Origin: Ipomoea triloba
Lineage: Eukaryota > Streptophyta > Magnoliopsida > Solanales > Convolvulaceae
NCBI RefSeq assembly: GCF_003576645.1
Contig: NC_044918.1
Span: 33,189,367-33,253,366, forward strand
Reading direction: 5' to 3'
Length of the DNA stretch: 64,000 nucleotides
Part shown: positions 30,901-41,576 of the stretch, piece after piece
How the letters are laid out: each line of letters begins with the position of its first letter
Numbering within the stretch: position 1 is the first letter of the stretch
Notes under the pieces: generated by a model
The model's input: only the letters and a program-made list of their open reading frames with translations
Told to the model about the DNA's origin: nothing
Database searches by the model: none
Translations under genes and position numbers: made by a program

Positions 30901-31479
30901 TGGAATGACAAGAGCGACGTTGTTATACTTGGACCTCAGTACTTACAAGAGACTACAGAGGCAATCAAGGTGATTCGAGAAAGGATGAAAATTGCACAGG
31001 ATCGTCAAAAGTCCTATGCCGATTTGAAACGACAATTCACCGAACATCAAGTTGGAGAGAAGGTGCTATTGAAAATCTCACCAACTAAAGGAGTCAAGAG
31101 ATTTGGAAAGAAAGGAAAGTTGAGTCCTCGCTATATAGGACCCTATGAAATCTTGGAAAGGATAGGAAATTTAGCCTACCGACTGGCCCTACCAATTGAG
31201 CTTGACCGGGTGCATAATGTATTTCATGTTTCTCAACTTAAGCGGTATGTACCTGATGCATCCCATGTATTGGAACCTGAGGAATTGGAGGTGGATGATT
31301 CGTTGGAATACGAAGAAAGGCCAATTCGAATCTTAGACTCTAAGACCCGAGATACAAGAAGGAAATCAGTTAAAATGGTCAAAGTCCAATGGTCGAATCA
31401 TAGCCCGGAGGAAGCCACGTGGGAGTTGGAAAGCGTTATGATGGAACATTATCCAGAGTTATTTGACTCAGGTATGTAG
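30901..31479 (+). pseudogene. Element C integrase C-terminus and chromodomain-like tail
   Basis: Encodes the GPY/F module (SPRYIGPYEILERIGNLAYR), VFHVSQLKRYVPD and a tail MVKVQWSNHSPEEATWELES ending YPELFDSGM, the natural end of pol. It is followed by the true 3' leader with the pre-PPT hairpin at 31602-31619, cut by N at 31622. Confidence 0.92.
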
Positions 31480-31622
31480 GATCGATTTACTTGCTATATG
31501 CTTAAATAAATTTGTGTACTAACATTAGGCATACTAAGATTCTATTATGTGTAAGCGAAGGTAAGTAGTAATCTACTTGAGACCGTGCAGTGTAAGAAGG
31601 AAGTTTCGGGGACGAAACTCTN

Positions 31623-32478
31623 GGTGACTCCAACCCTATTCCAGGAAGTCAAACAAGCACAAGAAGAGGACAATTGGGTAGGGAGCATCAGGGAGAAGAT
31701 GATTGATGGAAAACATGGTCCATTTGAATTACACCCAGATGGGAGTGTAAGATTCCAAGGTAGGTGGATAATACCAAAAGGGTGTAAGGAGATAATGGAA
31801 CAATTAATGAAGGAAGGTCATTATACACCCTATTCAGTTCATCCTGGTGGGGATAAACTGTATAAGGACTTAAAACAAAATTTCTGGTGGTCGGGCATGA
31901 AGAAGGATGTAGCTGAATTTGTGGCTAAATGCTTGAACTGTCAAAAGGTCAAGGCAGAAAGAAGTAAACCAAAGGGATTATTGCAGCCATTAGAAATTCC
32001 GCAGTGGAAATGGAACTCAATCTCGATGGATTTCGTGGGAGGATTGCCTAGAACCAAGTCTGGAAACGATCAGGTGTGGGTTATTGTCGATCGACTAACT
32101 AAGACAGCGAGGTTCATTCCAATGAACAAGACATGGTCCATGGAAAGGTTGGCAAGAGCCTATATTAAACACGTGGTTAAATATCACGGAGTAGCGCAAG
32201 ATATCGTTTCAGACCGAGATTCACGATTTCTATCACGTTTCTGGGAAGCGTTGCAGATGATGATGGGCACTCAGCTCAAATTAAGTACAGCTTTTCACCC
32301 TGCCACTGATGGCCAAACGGAGCGAACGGTACAGACATTGGAAGATATGCGCAGAGGTTGTGTACTTGATTTCCAAGGTTCATGGGATGAGCAGTTGGAT
32401 TTAATAGAATTTTCCTATAACAACAACTATCATGCAAGTATAGGAATGGCTCCTTATGAAGCGTTGTATGGGCGAAAA
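31623..32478 (+). pseudogene. Element C spacer plus integrase core
   Basis: Longest integrase piece: HHCC domain (EGHYTPYSVHPGGDK ... [14 protein letters not shown]), catalytic [43 protein letters not shown] (no stop here, unlike D), ending in YEALYGRK. It joins the C' LTR at 32479 with a shared TG, replacing the rest of integrase. Confidence 0.9.
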
Positions 32479-33559
32479 TGTAACCCCTCGTCATTCCGGA
32501 TCAGATTAAGGTTCGAGAAATATGTTTTAAGCTAAGACATACCTGAGATGAGTGACCGATGCGTCAAAAGGATTTTTATAAGGAAATATAGTTGTTATCA
32601 AGCTGTGATCGTTCGTGCCGGTCACGAACCGTAAAAAAAAAAAAATAAATTTAGGAACTAGTATTTGGACTCGTTTGTCCTAGAAAAGGGATTTCTAGAC
32701 ACCATACCATTATTTTTGAATTTCCTATTGAATTAAATTAGCCCATAGCAGCAAAAATTTATTTTTGATCGTACATCGCGAAGATTCTGCGGTGTACCGA
32801 ACCTAGCCCAAATTGGAGCTTTTGACTGGAATAAAATTTTAGTTTCAAGAATATTCTATTTAAATCATTTCCTACCAAAATTTCATCTGTTTTAACCCCA
32901 AACAGTCCATGTTAAGATATTTTTCCAAGATTTCTAGGATTGTGACACTTGTCACTTTAATCCACCCCTAAATATTATTATATAAGTGGGAAATGAATTT
33001 TTGGTCTTCATTTTCCCCATTTGGCCGAAACAAGGGAGAGGAAAAGGAGGGAATTTTCTTCATCTTCAACCTCAAGTCTTAAGAACTCCATAACCAATCC
33101 TTCTTCACATCTTCATCAAAGATTCGGTAAAACTTTAATTTTATTCGGTAGATAGCTTTATTTCCTTTCCTAGTTTAAGAATCTAAGTCTTGATTTCTTG
33201 AATCTTGTTGTTATGATGATGAATTGGGAGCTAGGGTTTCAAGAAGGAATTGGGGAAAATCCACCAAAAGCATCTTTAAGACAATATTAACTACTTTGGA
33301 GGTAAGGAGTTCCCTTAAGTTGGACTAGATTGCTCAAATTTGAATAATTGATGGTTGATTGTGACTTGGTGAAATTTAGTAAAAATGTTTAGTATAAGTT
33401 GCCTGTATATGGTGTATATAAGGTGTATGTATAAATTATGCTTATGCCATATAGGCTTATACTTGTGAAAATATTGAAATAAAATCAAGCTAGTTTCTGG
33501 CAGTGACTTCCGTGAATTTTTGGGAAAAATCGGTAAGGTATTTTGATCCAATTTTTTTT
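32479..33559 (+). mobile_element. LTR C' (variant of family C), left part
   Basis: Starts TGTAACCCCTCGTCATTCC. It has U3 block 1 (32601-32636), a diverged block 2 (32766-32810, TTCTGCGG for TTTCGCGG), a TATATAAG box near 32976, twin TTCGGTA motifs and the GAGGTAAGG donor at 33301/33302. It ends in the N gap. It differs enough from the C LTRs to come from another element copy. Confidence 0.85.
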
Positions 33560-33861
33560 NNNNNNNNNNNNNNNNNNNNNNNNNNNNNNNNNNNNNNNNN
33601 NNNNNNNNNNNNNNNNNNNNNNNNNNNNNNNNNNNNNNNNNNNNNNNNNNNNNNNNNNNNNNNNNNNNNNNNNNNNNNNNNNNNNNNNNNNNNNNNNNNN
33701 NNNNNNNNNNNNNNNNNNNNNNNNNNNNNNNNNNNNNNNNNNNNNNNNNNNNNNNNNNNNNNNNNNNNNNNNNNNNNNNNNNNNNNNNNNNNNNNNNNNN
33801 NNNNNNNNNNNNNNNNNNNNNNNNNNNNNNNNNNNNNNNNNNNNNNNNNNNNNNNNNNNNN
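33560..33861. other. Assembly gap (302 Ns)
   Basis: Unbroken run of N. The left flank is LTR C' and the right flank is the end of a family C LTR. Confidence 1.
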
Positions 33862-34029
33862 TATATATATATGTATGAAGATATGTTGGGTAATGATGAT
33901 GATGATGTGAAATAGTTTTCTTGTTAGCCTGTGCACCTAGAGTGAACTCTGTCTGGTCTTGGCTGGGTTTAGTCTAGGTGTGGCGGTAACTACTCCGGAT
34001 GTACGGTATAGCCGAGTCGGGGTGTTACA
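33862..34029 (+). mobile_element. End of a family C LTR
   Basis: Matches 28112-28276, including the terminal stem-loop, and ends GTCGGGGTGTTACA. The next bases are C's 3' leader, with no target duplication relative to 32478, so the LTR spanning the gap is not a simple insertion. Confidence 0.85.
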
Positions 34030-34145
34030 CATTAGGCATACTAAGATTCTATTATGTGTAAGCGAAGGTAAGTAGTAATCTACTTGAGACCGTGCAGTGT
34101 AAGAAGGAAGTTTCGGGGACGAAACTCTCTTTAAGGAGGGTAGAC
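34030..34145 (+). other. 3' leader, hairpin and PPT of element C
   Basis: Repeats the sequence at about 31525-31621 and continues to CTTTAAGGAGGGTAGAC at the LTR. Hairpin stem AGTTTCG / CGAAACT with GGGA loop at 34109-34126. Confidence 0.85.
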
Positions 34146-37085
34146 TGTAACCCCTCGTCTATTTCGATAAGTTTGAGGTTCAGAAAATATGTCTTTAAGC
34201 TATGACATTCATAGGATAAGTGACCGATGCTTCAAAATAATTTTTTTTGAGGAAGTATAGTTGTTATTAAGTTGCGATCGTTCGTGCCGGTCACGAACCG
34301 TAAAATTTTAGAAGCTGGTATTCGGACACGATTATCCTAGGAAATGGATTATTAGACACCATATTATTATTCTTGAACTTCCTATTCAATTAAATCAGCC
34401 CATAGCAGCGAAAATTTATTTTGATCGTACATCGCTAAAATTTCGCGGTGTACCGAACCTAGCCCAATTTTGAGGGTTAGTCTGGAATAAATTTTTGGTT
34501 TCGAGAATTATTCTATCCAGATTATTTTCTACCGAAACTTTATCTGTTTGGACCCCAACTGATAAGTTTGAAAATACTTCATTATTTTATTCTATTTTTT
34601 TTTCCCCATAAAAACATCTTACCTCAAAAGGAAGAATACCCAAAGCCAATTTATTCCATTTGTTCTTCTTCTTCTTCTTCCTTGGCTGAATTTCAAAAGA
34701 GAGAAAGAGAGGTGACTTCCACCATTTTCCTCCATTAAAACCATAGCCAAGCTTGTACACAACTCTCCAATTTGTTCGGTAAGATTTCAATATTATTCGG
34801 TTAAAAAGTCTTGATTTCTTCCCTAGAACTTGATTGTAGGTAAAGATTTCTTAAATATGTTGTTATGGTGGTGTATTCTACCTAGGGTTTTTCGGTGAAA
34901 CTTGGGGATAAAGGTTCAAGACTACTTTTACGGTGATATTACACACTTGTGAGGTAAGGAATTCCCTTAAGTTGGAATTAGTCACTTGAATTTGGATAAT
35001 TGATTTTACTTGAAATATGGTGTTTTTGGAGCTTTGGGAATATTTTCGTATACAAGTTCATAGCTTGGATATGCTTGTATATGTTGTATTTATGTCTATA
35101 TAAGCTTATACTTGTGGAACTAGAGAAAGGAAATCAGGACAAACTTCTGTCAGTAATTTCCGTGAATTTCTGGGAAAACTTGGTAAATTATTTTGGTCCA
35201 ATTTTTTTTATACATGTAGTTCTATAAGTGTAGAAGCTGTATATAAACTTTCATAATTTTTGGAGTAGTATAAGTATGGTTTTCGGAATTTATCCCAAAA
35301 CTGGTCCAGAGAAGGAAAAATGCTGGACAGCACACTGCCAAGGGCAAAAATGGAATTTTCTGTGTAAATTCGTGAACCTAGGTGACCAAAACTTTTTATG
35401 AACATCAAGTACTATGAGTTAGGGTTCTACCATAAAACTTTCAAGTGAAAAAGAGTTCGGGAACTATTTTTACCGGCTCAATCTTTCGGACTGCGCAAAA
35501 CTGTAATTTCTGGACAGAAACTGTCAAAATCAATTTTGACAAAAATATNCCATATTTGGATGAAATAAATTATTTTGAAAATACTATTTGATTCCAGGAA
35601 AGAAAAAGAAAAATGTTTTCAAACCCTTAGTTTCTGGAATAAGGTGGGGACCTTCGGGAAGGCTTAAACGCCATGGCCCGGGGTTGGAATAAGGTTGGAC
35701 CTATGGGAGGGCTGGAGTGCCATGGCCCTAGGTTGGGATAAGGAGACCGACGGGAAGGCAGGGAAATGCCACTGCCCAAGGTTTGAGAAGGAGAATTGAG
35801 AAATTTTCAAAGTGCTTACTCAGGGGAAAGTAAGTGGAAAATTTTTGAGTACGAAAATTATTGTTATTCTGGGCTGCGGTTCAGATTATAATAGAGCTGC
35901 GGTTCTATATGCAGTATGAAAATTGTTGTTACTCTGAGCTGCGGTTCAGATTATTATAAATATTAGAGCTGCGGTTCTATTTGCAAATGATGAAATTCCT
36001 GGAAATGTGAAATTTTGCAAACTTGTCTGAAAAGGGCATGAAAATTATTTTGAGTGGCAAGTTATGACTTTATTCTTATTTGAGAAAAGCTTTATATGAT
36101 TTAACGTTTATACGCTATTATACTATCTATAAATCGTTTCGTTACAGGCAGATTTTCAAATCATGGTAAAACTTTATAAAGCTTTTAGATCATCTATGTT
36201 TTCAAACCTTTGTCTACTTTTAAGTGACAAATGGATTTCCTTACTTAGCCGTCGTGCTAACTACACTTCGTTGTGTTCTTAACAGATGTCTAGGGTAGGC
36301 TCGTGTAGCCCACCTGACTCGGATCCTTCCGACTTGGAGTTCCCTATCTACGATTATGATGATTATGTACAGTACTTAGTTGATGTCGACCCGTATGCTC
36401 CTGGATTCGCTCCTGACTCTCCAGCTCCGGCTTATGTTCCTGCTATTCCTTCCCCACTGTACAGTCCTCCTCCGACTTACCCAACTACACCTTCTCGTAT
36501 CCCGGTTCGCAGTAGCCAGCCAAATTTTCTGGATGGGGCCAGGTCTAGGTTTGGGTCTTTTCCGGTAGAGGTGTTGGAAGGGAGTGATCCCTTAGAATTT
36601 GTTGTCTTTTATCCCTGTCCGTGGAATCTCGCTCCTTCGGAACATTGGGATGAGTGGTCCATGATGTACACTCCTAGTTACTTCCTGGATCATCTCACCT
36701 GGGTTGCGGGCAACTGGCATCTTGTATGGGGGACGTACTCTGAACCGGAGTACCGCCCCTTAGAAGAGGATGACTGATTAGAAAGGTTATGGGAGGAACC
36801 CTTCTTTTTTGTGTACATGTATCTTTTGTAGCCATGATGAACTTAGCTGACTAGTAAGTTGTAATTAAACTCTTGCATATATTCTGGTAGTTAGTGTAGC
36901 TACCTCTTTTGCTCACCTATATATATATGTATGAAGATATGTTGGGTAATGATGATGATGATGTGAAATAGTTTTCTTGTTAGCCTGTGCACCTAGAGTG
37001 AACTCTGTCTGGTCTTGGCTGGGTTTAGTCTAGGTGTGGCGGTAACTACTCCGGATGTACGGTATAGCCGAGCCGGGGTGTTACA
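34146..37085 (+). mobile_element. 3' LTR of element C
   Basis: Same start and end as the 5' LTR. Predicted intron 34954-36285 and ORF0 at 36286. A single N at 35549 replaces about 45 bp. The segment 34570-34792 is unlike the 5' LTR. The right target duplication TAAGA follows. Confidence 0.92.
36286..36777 (+). CDS. ORF0, copy in the 3' LTR of C
   Basis: 163 residues, open throughout, directly after the acceptor TTAACAG. It differs from the 5' copy at a handful of sites (SRVG for SSVG, SDLEF for SELEF, SPLYSP for SPPYSP, APSEHW for APLEHW). The presence of an intact frame in all four LTRs of two families is notable in otherwise broken elements. Confidence 0.65.
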   Translation: MSRVGSCSPPDSDPSDLEFPIYDYDDYVQYLVDVDPYAPGFAPDSPAPAYVPAIPSPLYSPPPTYPTTPSRIPVRSSQPNFLDGARSRFGSFPVEVLEGSDPLEFVVFYPCPWNLAPSEHWDEWSMMYTPSYFLDHLTWVAGNWHLVWGTYSEPEYRPLEEDD

Positions 37086-37334
37086 TAAGAGGTAGAGGAC
37101 CTAGTAAGCATCCCCTGTCATGTTGCTCATAATGCTTGGATAGATGATTCTCATGTTCTTTCAACGAGATCTGCATGGAAATATAGAATCTACAAAAATA
37201 GGGAATTTCAACTTGGAGGGTTATTTGATAGAATAAAGTAAAGATAATAACAAAGCAAAGTAAGTAACGGGTTGCCTCCCGATCAGCGCTAAGTTTAACG
37301 TCTTTAGCCCGACGAGAATGACATGAGGATCTTG
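37086..37334 (-). other. Element A sequence just downstream of integrase
   Basis: Non-coding. It contains (plus strand) GGGTTGCCTCCCGATCAGCG and AAGTTTAACGTC, a signature widely seen after pol in Athila-type elements. Confidence 0.7.
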
Positions 37335-37904
37335 TTACTCAGCATCCCAGGGTACTAGCCTGCAACACTGGACTATCCCCTGCGCATTTTCCATCCCATA
37401 GTATTTCTTGACTTGGTGGCCGTTTACTTTGAAAGTTCCTTTCTCGGGATGCATGATTTCCAAAGTTCCGTAAGGGAAAACCTTTGTAACAATATATGGC
37501 CCCGTCCATCGCGATTTAAGCTTTCCTGGGAATAGTCGCAGTCTGGAATTGAATAACAACACCTTATCTCCTTCAGCGAATTCTTTGTTCTTCCTGATAC
37601 GCATGTTGTGGTAAAACTTGGATCGTTCCTTGTATGATCTGGATGTCTCATAGGCAAGCAAACGCGATTCTTCCAATTCATTCAGTTGAAACATTCGCTC
37701 CTGTCCTGCTATGAATAGATCTTCATTCAGTTTTTTAATGGCCTAATACGCCTTATGCTCGATTTCAACTGGAAGGTGACATGCTTTGCCATATACCAAT
37801 CTGTATGGAGTAGTCCCTATCGGCGTCTTATAAGCAGTCCGAAAAGCCCATAGTGTGTCGCTAAGCTTGTCAACCCAATCCTTTCTATGCCGAGCCACTG
37901 CCTT
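37335..37904 (-). pseudogene. Element A integrase C-terminal part
   Basis: The minus-strand frame reads [20 protein letters not shown] and [20 protein letters not shown], then after an in-frame TAG LNELEESRLLAYETSRSYKE, the KSRWTGPYIVTKVFPYGTLE module and the end NGHQVKKYYGMENAQG. These are standard blocks of Athila-type integrase, without a chromodomain. Stops: TAA at 37905-37907 and a TAG near 37743. Non-functional. Confidence 0.9.
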
Positions 37905-37907
37905 TTA

Positions 37908-38735
37908 CAATATGACCTTGATATCTCTATTTGCATTCTCAACTTGCCCGGTAGTTTGAGGGTGATACGGGACTCCTCCCCGATGTTGTATGCCTTGCTT
38001 TTGAAGTAATCTCCGCATGGGCACATTCCGGAAGTGTGTTCCCCTATCGCTAATTACAATCCGTGGCACTCCAAATCTTGTGAACAATTTCTTTAGAAAT
38101 CTTGTCACGCTCCTTGCATCATTGTTCCGAAGTGCTTCTGCTTCAACCCATTTGGAGACGTAATCCACTGCTATAAGGATATATTTGAAACCCTTGGAAT
38201 CCGGAAATGGTCCTGCAATGTCTAATCCCCATATATCAAAGATTTCGCAAGCCAGTATGTAATTTTGTGGCATCTCGTCTCTTCCAGTAATGTTCCCAGT
38301 TCGTTGACATCTGTTATAGTTTCTCACACAAATTTGAGCGTCTCGAAATATTGAAGGCCAATAGAATCCTGCTTCAAGTGCTCTTCTTGCAGTTCTATTT
38401 GCCGAGTGATGGCCCATTCGATGGCACTCTCCCAGAATTTCATGTCCTTCAGCCTCTGTTACACAACGTCGAATTATTTGATCAGCACACACTTTGAAGA
38501 GATATGGCTCGTCCCAGAAATAAAATCGAAATTCTGCTATTAATTTTCTCCTTGCATGTGTATCCAAGAACTCTGGTAATTCTCCCCTGACTAGGTAGAT
38601 AGCCAGATCAGCATACCAAGGCGTTAGATAGAGACCCATCAATTTTTCCTCAGGGAAATATTCGTTCACGTCTCCAGTCATATCTTGTCCTTTTTCATTC
38701 TCTAACCTTGATAAATTATCTGCTGCACTGTTCTC
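37908..38735 (-). pseudogene. Element A RNase H tail and integrase core
   Basis: Encodes ADNLSRLENEKGQDM, the linker DVNEYFPEEKLMGLYLTPWY, the HHCC zinc domain (ILGECHRMGHHSANRTARRA ... CVRNYNRCQRTG) and the catalytic core (FDIWGLDIAGPFPDSKG, IVISDRGTHF, YHPQTTGQVENANRDIKVIL). The catalytic D, D and E are all present. It ends at a TAA and is preceded by a TGA at 38736-38738 just after DRK. Confidence 0.92.
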
Positions 38736-38738
38736 AAC

Positions 38739-39233
38739 TCATTTTCGGTCCACGATAGTTACATCAAATTCTTGCAATAGCAAAATCCATCTGATCAATC
38801 TTGGCTTTGCTTCAGGCTTAGACATAAGAAATCTGATAGCTGCATGATCAGTATGAATGACGACCTTTGACATTAAGAGATATGATCTAAACTTATCTAA
38901 TGCAAACATTATTACAAATAGTTCTTTCTCGGTCGTGGTGTAGGCTTGTTGTGGCTTTGTCAACATTCGACTAGCATAGGCAATAGGCTGAAATTTCTTG
39001 TCATTTTTCTGCCCAAGCACAACTCCAACTGCAAAATTGCTCGCGTCACACATGAGCTCAAATGGTTGATCCCATTTTGCAAGAATTGGAGTATGTATCA
39101 TGGCATCCTTTAAATTCTGGAATGCTTTCTTTGCGTCCTCATCTAATTCAAATACTGCATCTTTTTCCAATAGTTTAGTCAACGGTCTTGCAATTTTCGA
39201 GAAGTCCTTAATAAATCTTCTGTAGAATCCCAC
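38739..39233 (-). pseudogene. Element A RT connection and RNase H
   Basis: Encodes [71 protein letters not shown] and [19 protein letters not shown], the usual Athila RNase H. The preceding TGA (39234-39236) interrupts the conserved RSFLGHxGFYRRF region. Same frame as the RT piece upstream. Confidence 0.92.
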
Positions 39234-39236
39234 ATG

Positions 39237-39530
39237 TCATAAGAAACTTCTCAGGGATGTCACATTGTGCGGTGGTGGCAAGGTTTCAATAATCGCTGTC
39301 TTAGCTCTGTCAACCTTAATTCTTTTTTTTGAAATTTTATGTCCAAGCACAATTCCTTCTGTGACCATGTAATAACATTTCTCCCATGATAATGTCAAGT
39401 TCATTTGCTGGCACCGTTCCAAAACTTTCTCTAGATTTCCAAGGCATTCTTCGAAAGTTTCTCCAAAAACTGTGAAGTCGTCCATAAATACTTCCATAAA
39501 ATTGCCAATGAAATCTTCAAAGATAGCCAA
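39237..39530 (-). pseudogene. Element A reverse transcriptase, catalytic C-terminal half
   Basis: Contains the YxDD-type active site as EVFMDDFTVFGETFEECL, then NLTLSWEKCYYMVTEGIVLG and the thumb. It is out of frame with the N-terminal half because the block that normally joins TTFT to MAIF (about 25 residues carrying the PFGLCNAPATFQ motif) is deleted near 39530. Confidence 0.9.
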
Positions 39531-39809
39531 GTGAATGTTGTTTTCTCTTGATCCTCCAAGGCTACTGGAATTTGAAAGTATCCACTCATTCCGTCTAAGA
39601 AACAGTAGTAACCATATCCGCTTACTTTCTCAATCATTTGATCTATAAAGGGTAATGGAAAGTGATCTTTTCGAGTGGCTTCGTTGAGCTTCCTATAATC
39701 AATACAGACTCTCCATCCAATTATCTTTCTTGTAGGAATCAATTCCTTGTTATCATTTTTAGTGACTGTGGTTCCTCCCTTCTTTGGTACCACATGAGTC
39801 GGACTGACC
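39431..39809 (-). pseudogene. Element A reverse transcriptase, middle part
   Basis: From the E insertion site: WVSPTHVVPKKGGTTVTKND, GWRVCIDYRKLNEATRKDHF, PLPFIDQMIEKVSG, YCFLDGMSGYFQI and EDQEKTTFT, then out-of-frame translation to 39431. The first RT aspartate (LDG) is present. The frame is continuous with 48482-48576 across element E. Confidence 0.9.
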
Positions 39810-40879
39810 CACGCTGTAACACCCCGTAAATTCGTTCAAGCCTTTCGTTCGATAATTAATTCCTTGGGCAATTTAATTTAATTCCAATTGGGCTAATTCC
39901 TTCAATTTGATATATATATATATATATGTATATATTTCTTGAGCCTAATTTAATTATTCTAATCAAGAGCCCAACTAATTGAATTTATTCTTGTAAGGGA
40001 TTTAATTCAATTTGGACCCTTACAATGTTTGTTATTAAATATTCTTACAAGCCCACATTCTTGATCATACATTATATATATATATATATATTGTTTCTAA
40101 GACATCTTATGGGCTAATTCTTGTATTTAATTTGTAAGGGGTGAATTTATTAAGCCCAACTTACTAGTCTTGATTATATTTATTTCCTACACCCATTATT
40201 TTATAAGTTACTTAAGCCCACATCATTTAATGTCTTACAACCTAAATATTGTATGTATTCTTGGTATATAATTTGAAGATCAAATTACCCTAAGACTTTC
40301 ACTCTTTCTTCCTCCTACCCTATACTCCTACACGCCATTTTCCTCTCAAATTCCCTAAGAATTCATCTTCATTTTCCCTACAAGATTTCAAGTAAAGGTT
40401 GCTCTTTTAAGCTTGGTTGGGAGTGGGTAAGTGCATCTATCCTAGAATCCATCTTGCATTTTGTGTTTTAGATAGTCTTTTTACATAATCTTATAAGTGT
40501 TCTTTTGGGGTTCTTTGGGAAAAAGATGATCAAGGTGAAGGTGGGGCTTTGTGAGCTAGCAAAAGGCTTGTTGGAATAGGAAAAGCTCTTTGAGGTAACC
40601 ATCCATGTCCATCAAATCTATTTTATTCACCTATTCTATATATAATGATCTTGGTGTTGGAAATCCTGAAATTTCTTGTTATTTGGCCTATTTCTTGGAT
40701 GTATTTTGTTGGTTTTCATCTTGATCATTTGTCTTGTGTTGTATGATCAATGATGTTATGGATTTCCCTATTTTTGGACTCTAAGTGGGATGAAATGTGA
40801 GTGTATTTGGTCTGATTTTGTATTCTGGAAGTGGGATTTGTTGATCTGGGTTGAACTGTCTCTGGAAGGGATTTGGGTT

Positions 40880-41045
40880 GGCCTTGCGGAAGACCTGAAC
40901 GGCACAATGTAACCCGCGAGGGCGATCCGCAAGGTGGCGACGGTTGGCTTGGGCGGAGGAGGGTGGTCCGCCGAGGGAGGCCGTCTCCTTCTCGCGGAGG
41001 AGACTGGCGGAAGGCAGTGATCCGTGAGAGTGTTCCGCAAGTTCA
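40880..41045. repeat. GC-rich island with repeated CCGC/GCGG motifs in the E LTR
   Basis: About 165 bp of markedly GC-rich sequence in an AT-rich LTR, with roughly nine TCCGC-, GCGGA- or CCGCG-type motifs. Preserved in the 3' LTR at about 46964-47129. Confidence 0.8.
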
Positions 41046-41429
41046 CTGGGAGTTGATTTCCAGTGAACGGTTTCTCTGTTGTTGTTGTCTGTTATTCTCC
41101 TTTGTTTCTAATTATTATTGGATTGTTTTGTTGGGTATTTTACCATGTCTTTGGAGTATTTATTCATGTCATTTATTGGGTATTTTATACCTTAGCTTGG
41201 AGTATTGATTCATGTCTTTGGTTTCCATTTTTGGTATTCTTGATCTATTGATCCTTTGATTCATTATCTGGGAGTTGGTTTGTGTTCATATTTGAGATGA
41301 ACACTTTGTTTTTAGTTGCTTTGAGTGATGTTGGAGTATGAGGTTGTGATGGTGGTTTGGTTGAGGTTGTTGGTGGTTGTTGGCTACTATTGACTGTGCT
41401 ACTATTGACTGTGCTACTATTGACTTCTG

Positions 41430-41576
41430 ACTTTGGACTTCGGTCCCTGTGATTGGGTTGATTACCCCTGTGATTGGACTTCGGTCCCTGTGATTGGACT
41501 GTCGGTCCCTGTGATTGGACTTCGGTCCCTGTGATTGGACTTCGGTCCCTGTGATTGGGCTCATCACCCCTGTGTA
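41430..41576 (+). repeat. Minisatellite, ~20-bp unit, in the E LTR
   Basis: Tandem units of GGACTTCGGTCCCTGTGATT type, some variant (ACTGTCGGTCCC; GGTTGATTACCCC). The 3' LTR copy lies at about 47502-47645. A preceding 13-bp TGCTACTATTGAC repeat has three units in the 5' LTR and two in the 3' LTR. Confidence 0.92.

Larger units (their letters stand above)
25285..37085 (+). mobile_element. Element C: Ty3/gypsy chromovirus, interior mis-scaffolded
   Basis: LTRs at 25285-28276 and 34146-37085 (TGTAACCCCTCG...GTGTTACA), target duplication TAAGA at 25280-25284 and 37086-37090, initiator-Met PBS at 28280. Protein sequence is close to element D. The interior consists of nine pieces separated by single Ns whose order does not follow gag-pol, plus an extra partial LTR (C') and a 302-bp N gap, so the internal structure as given cannot be real. 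Confidence 0.93.

Noticed and set aside
33490..33936. Long frames across the N-run
   Set aside because: They consist mainly of unknown bases.
40873..41208. 111-codon frame in the E LTR, present in both LTRs, with hydrophobic C-terminus
   Set aside because: Preservation is expected because the LTRs are recent duplicates. There is no homologue in other families, and it lies in the predicted intron.
41430..41576. Regular short repeats considered as a CRISPR-like array
   Set aside because: Units are contiguous without unique spacers, in a plant LTR; it is a minisatellite.
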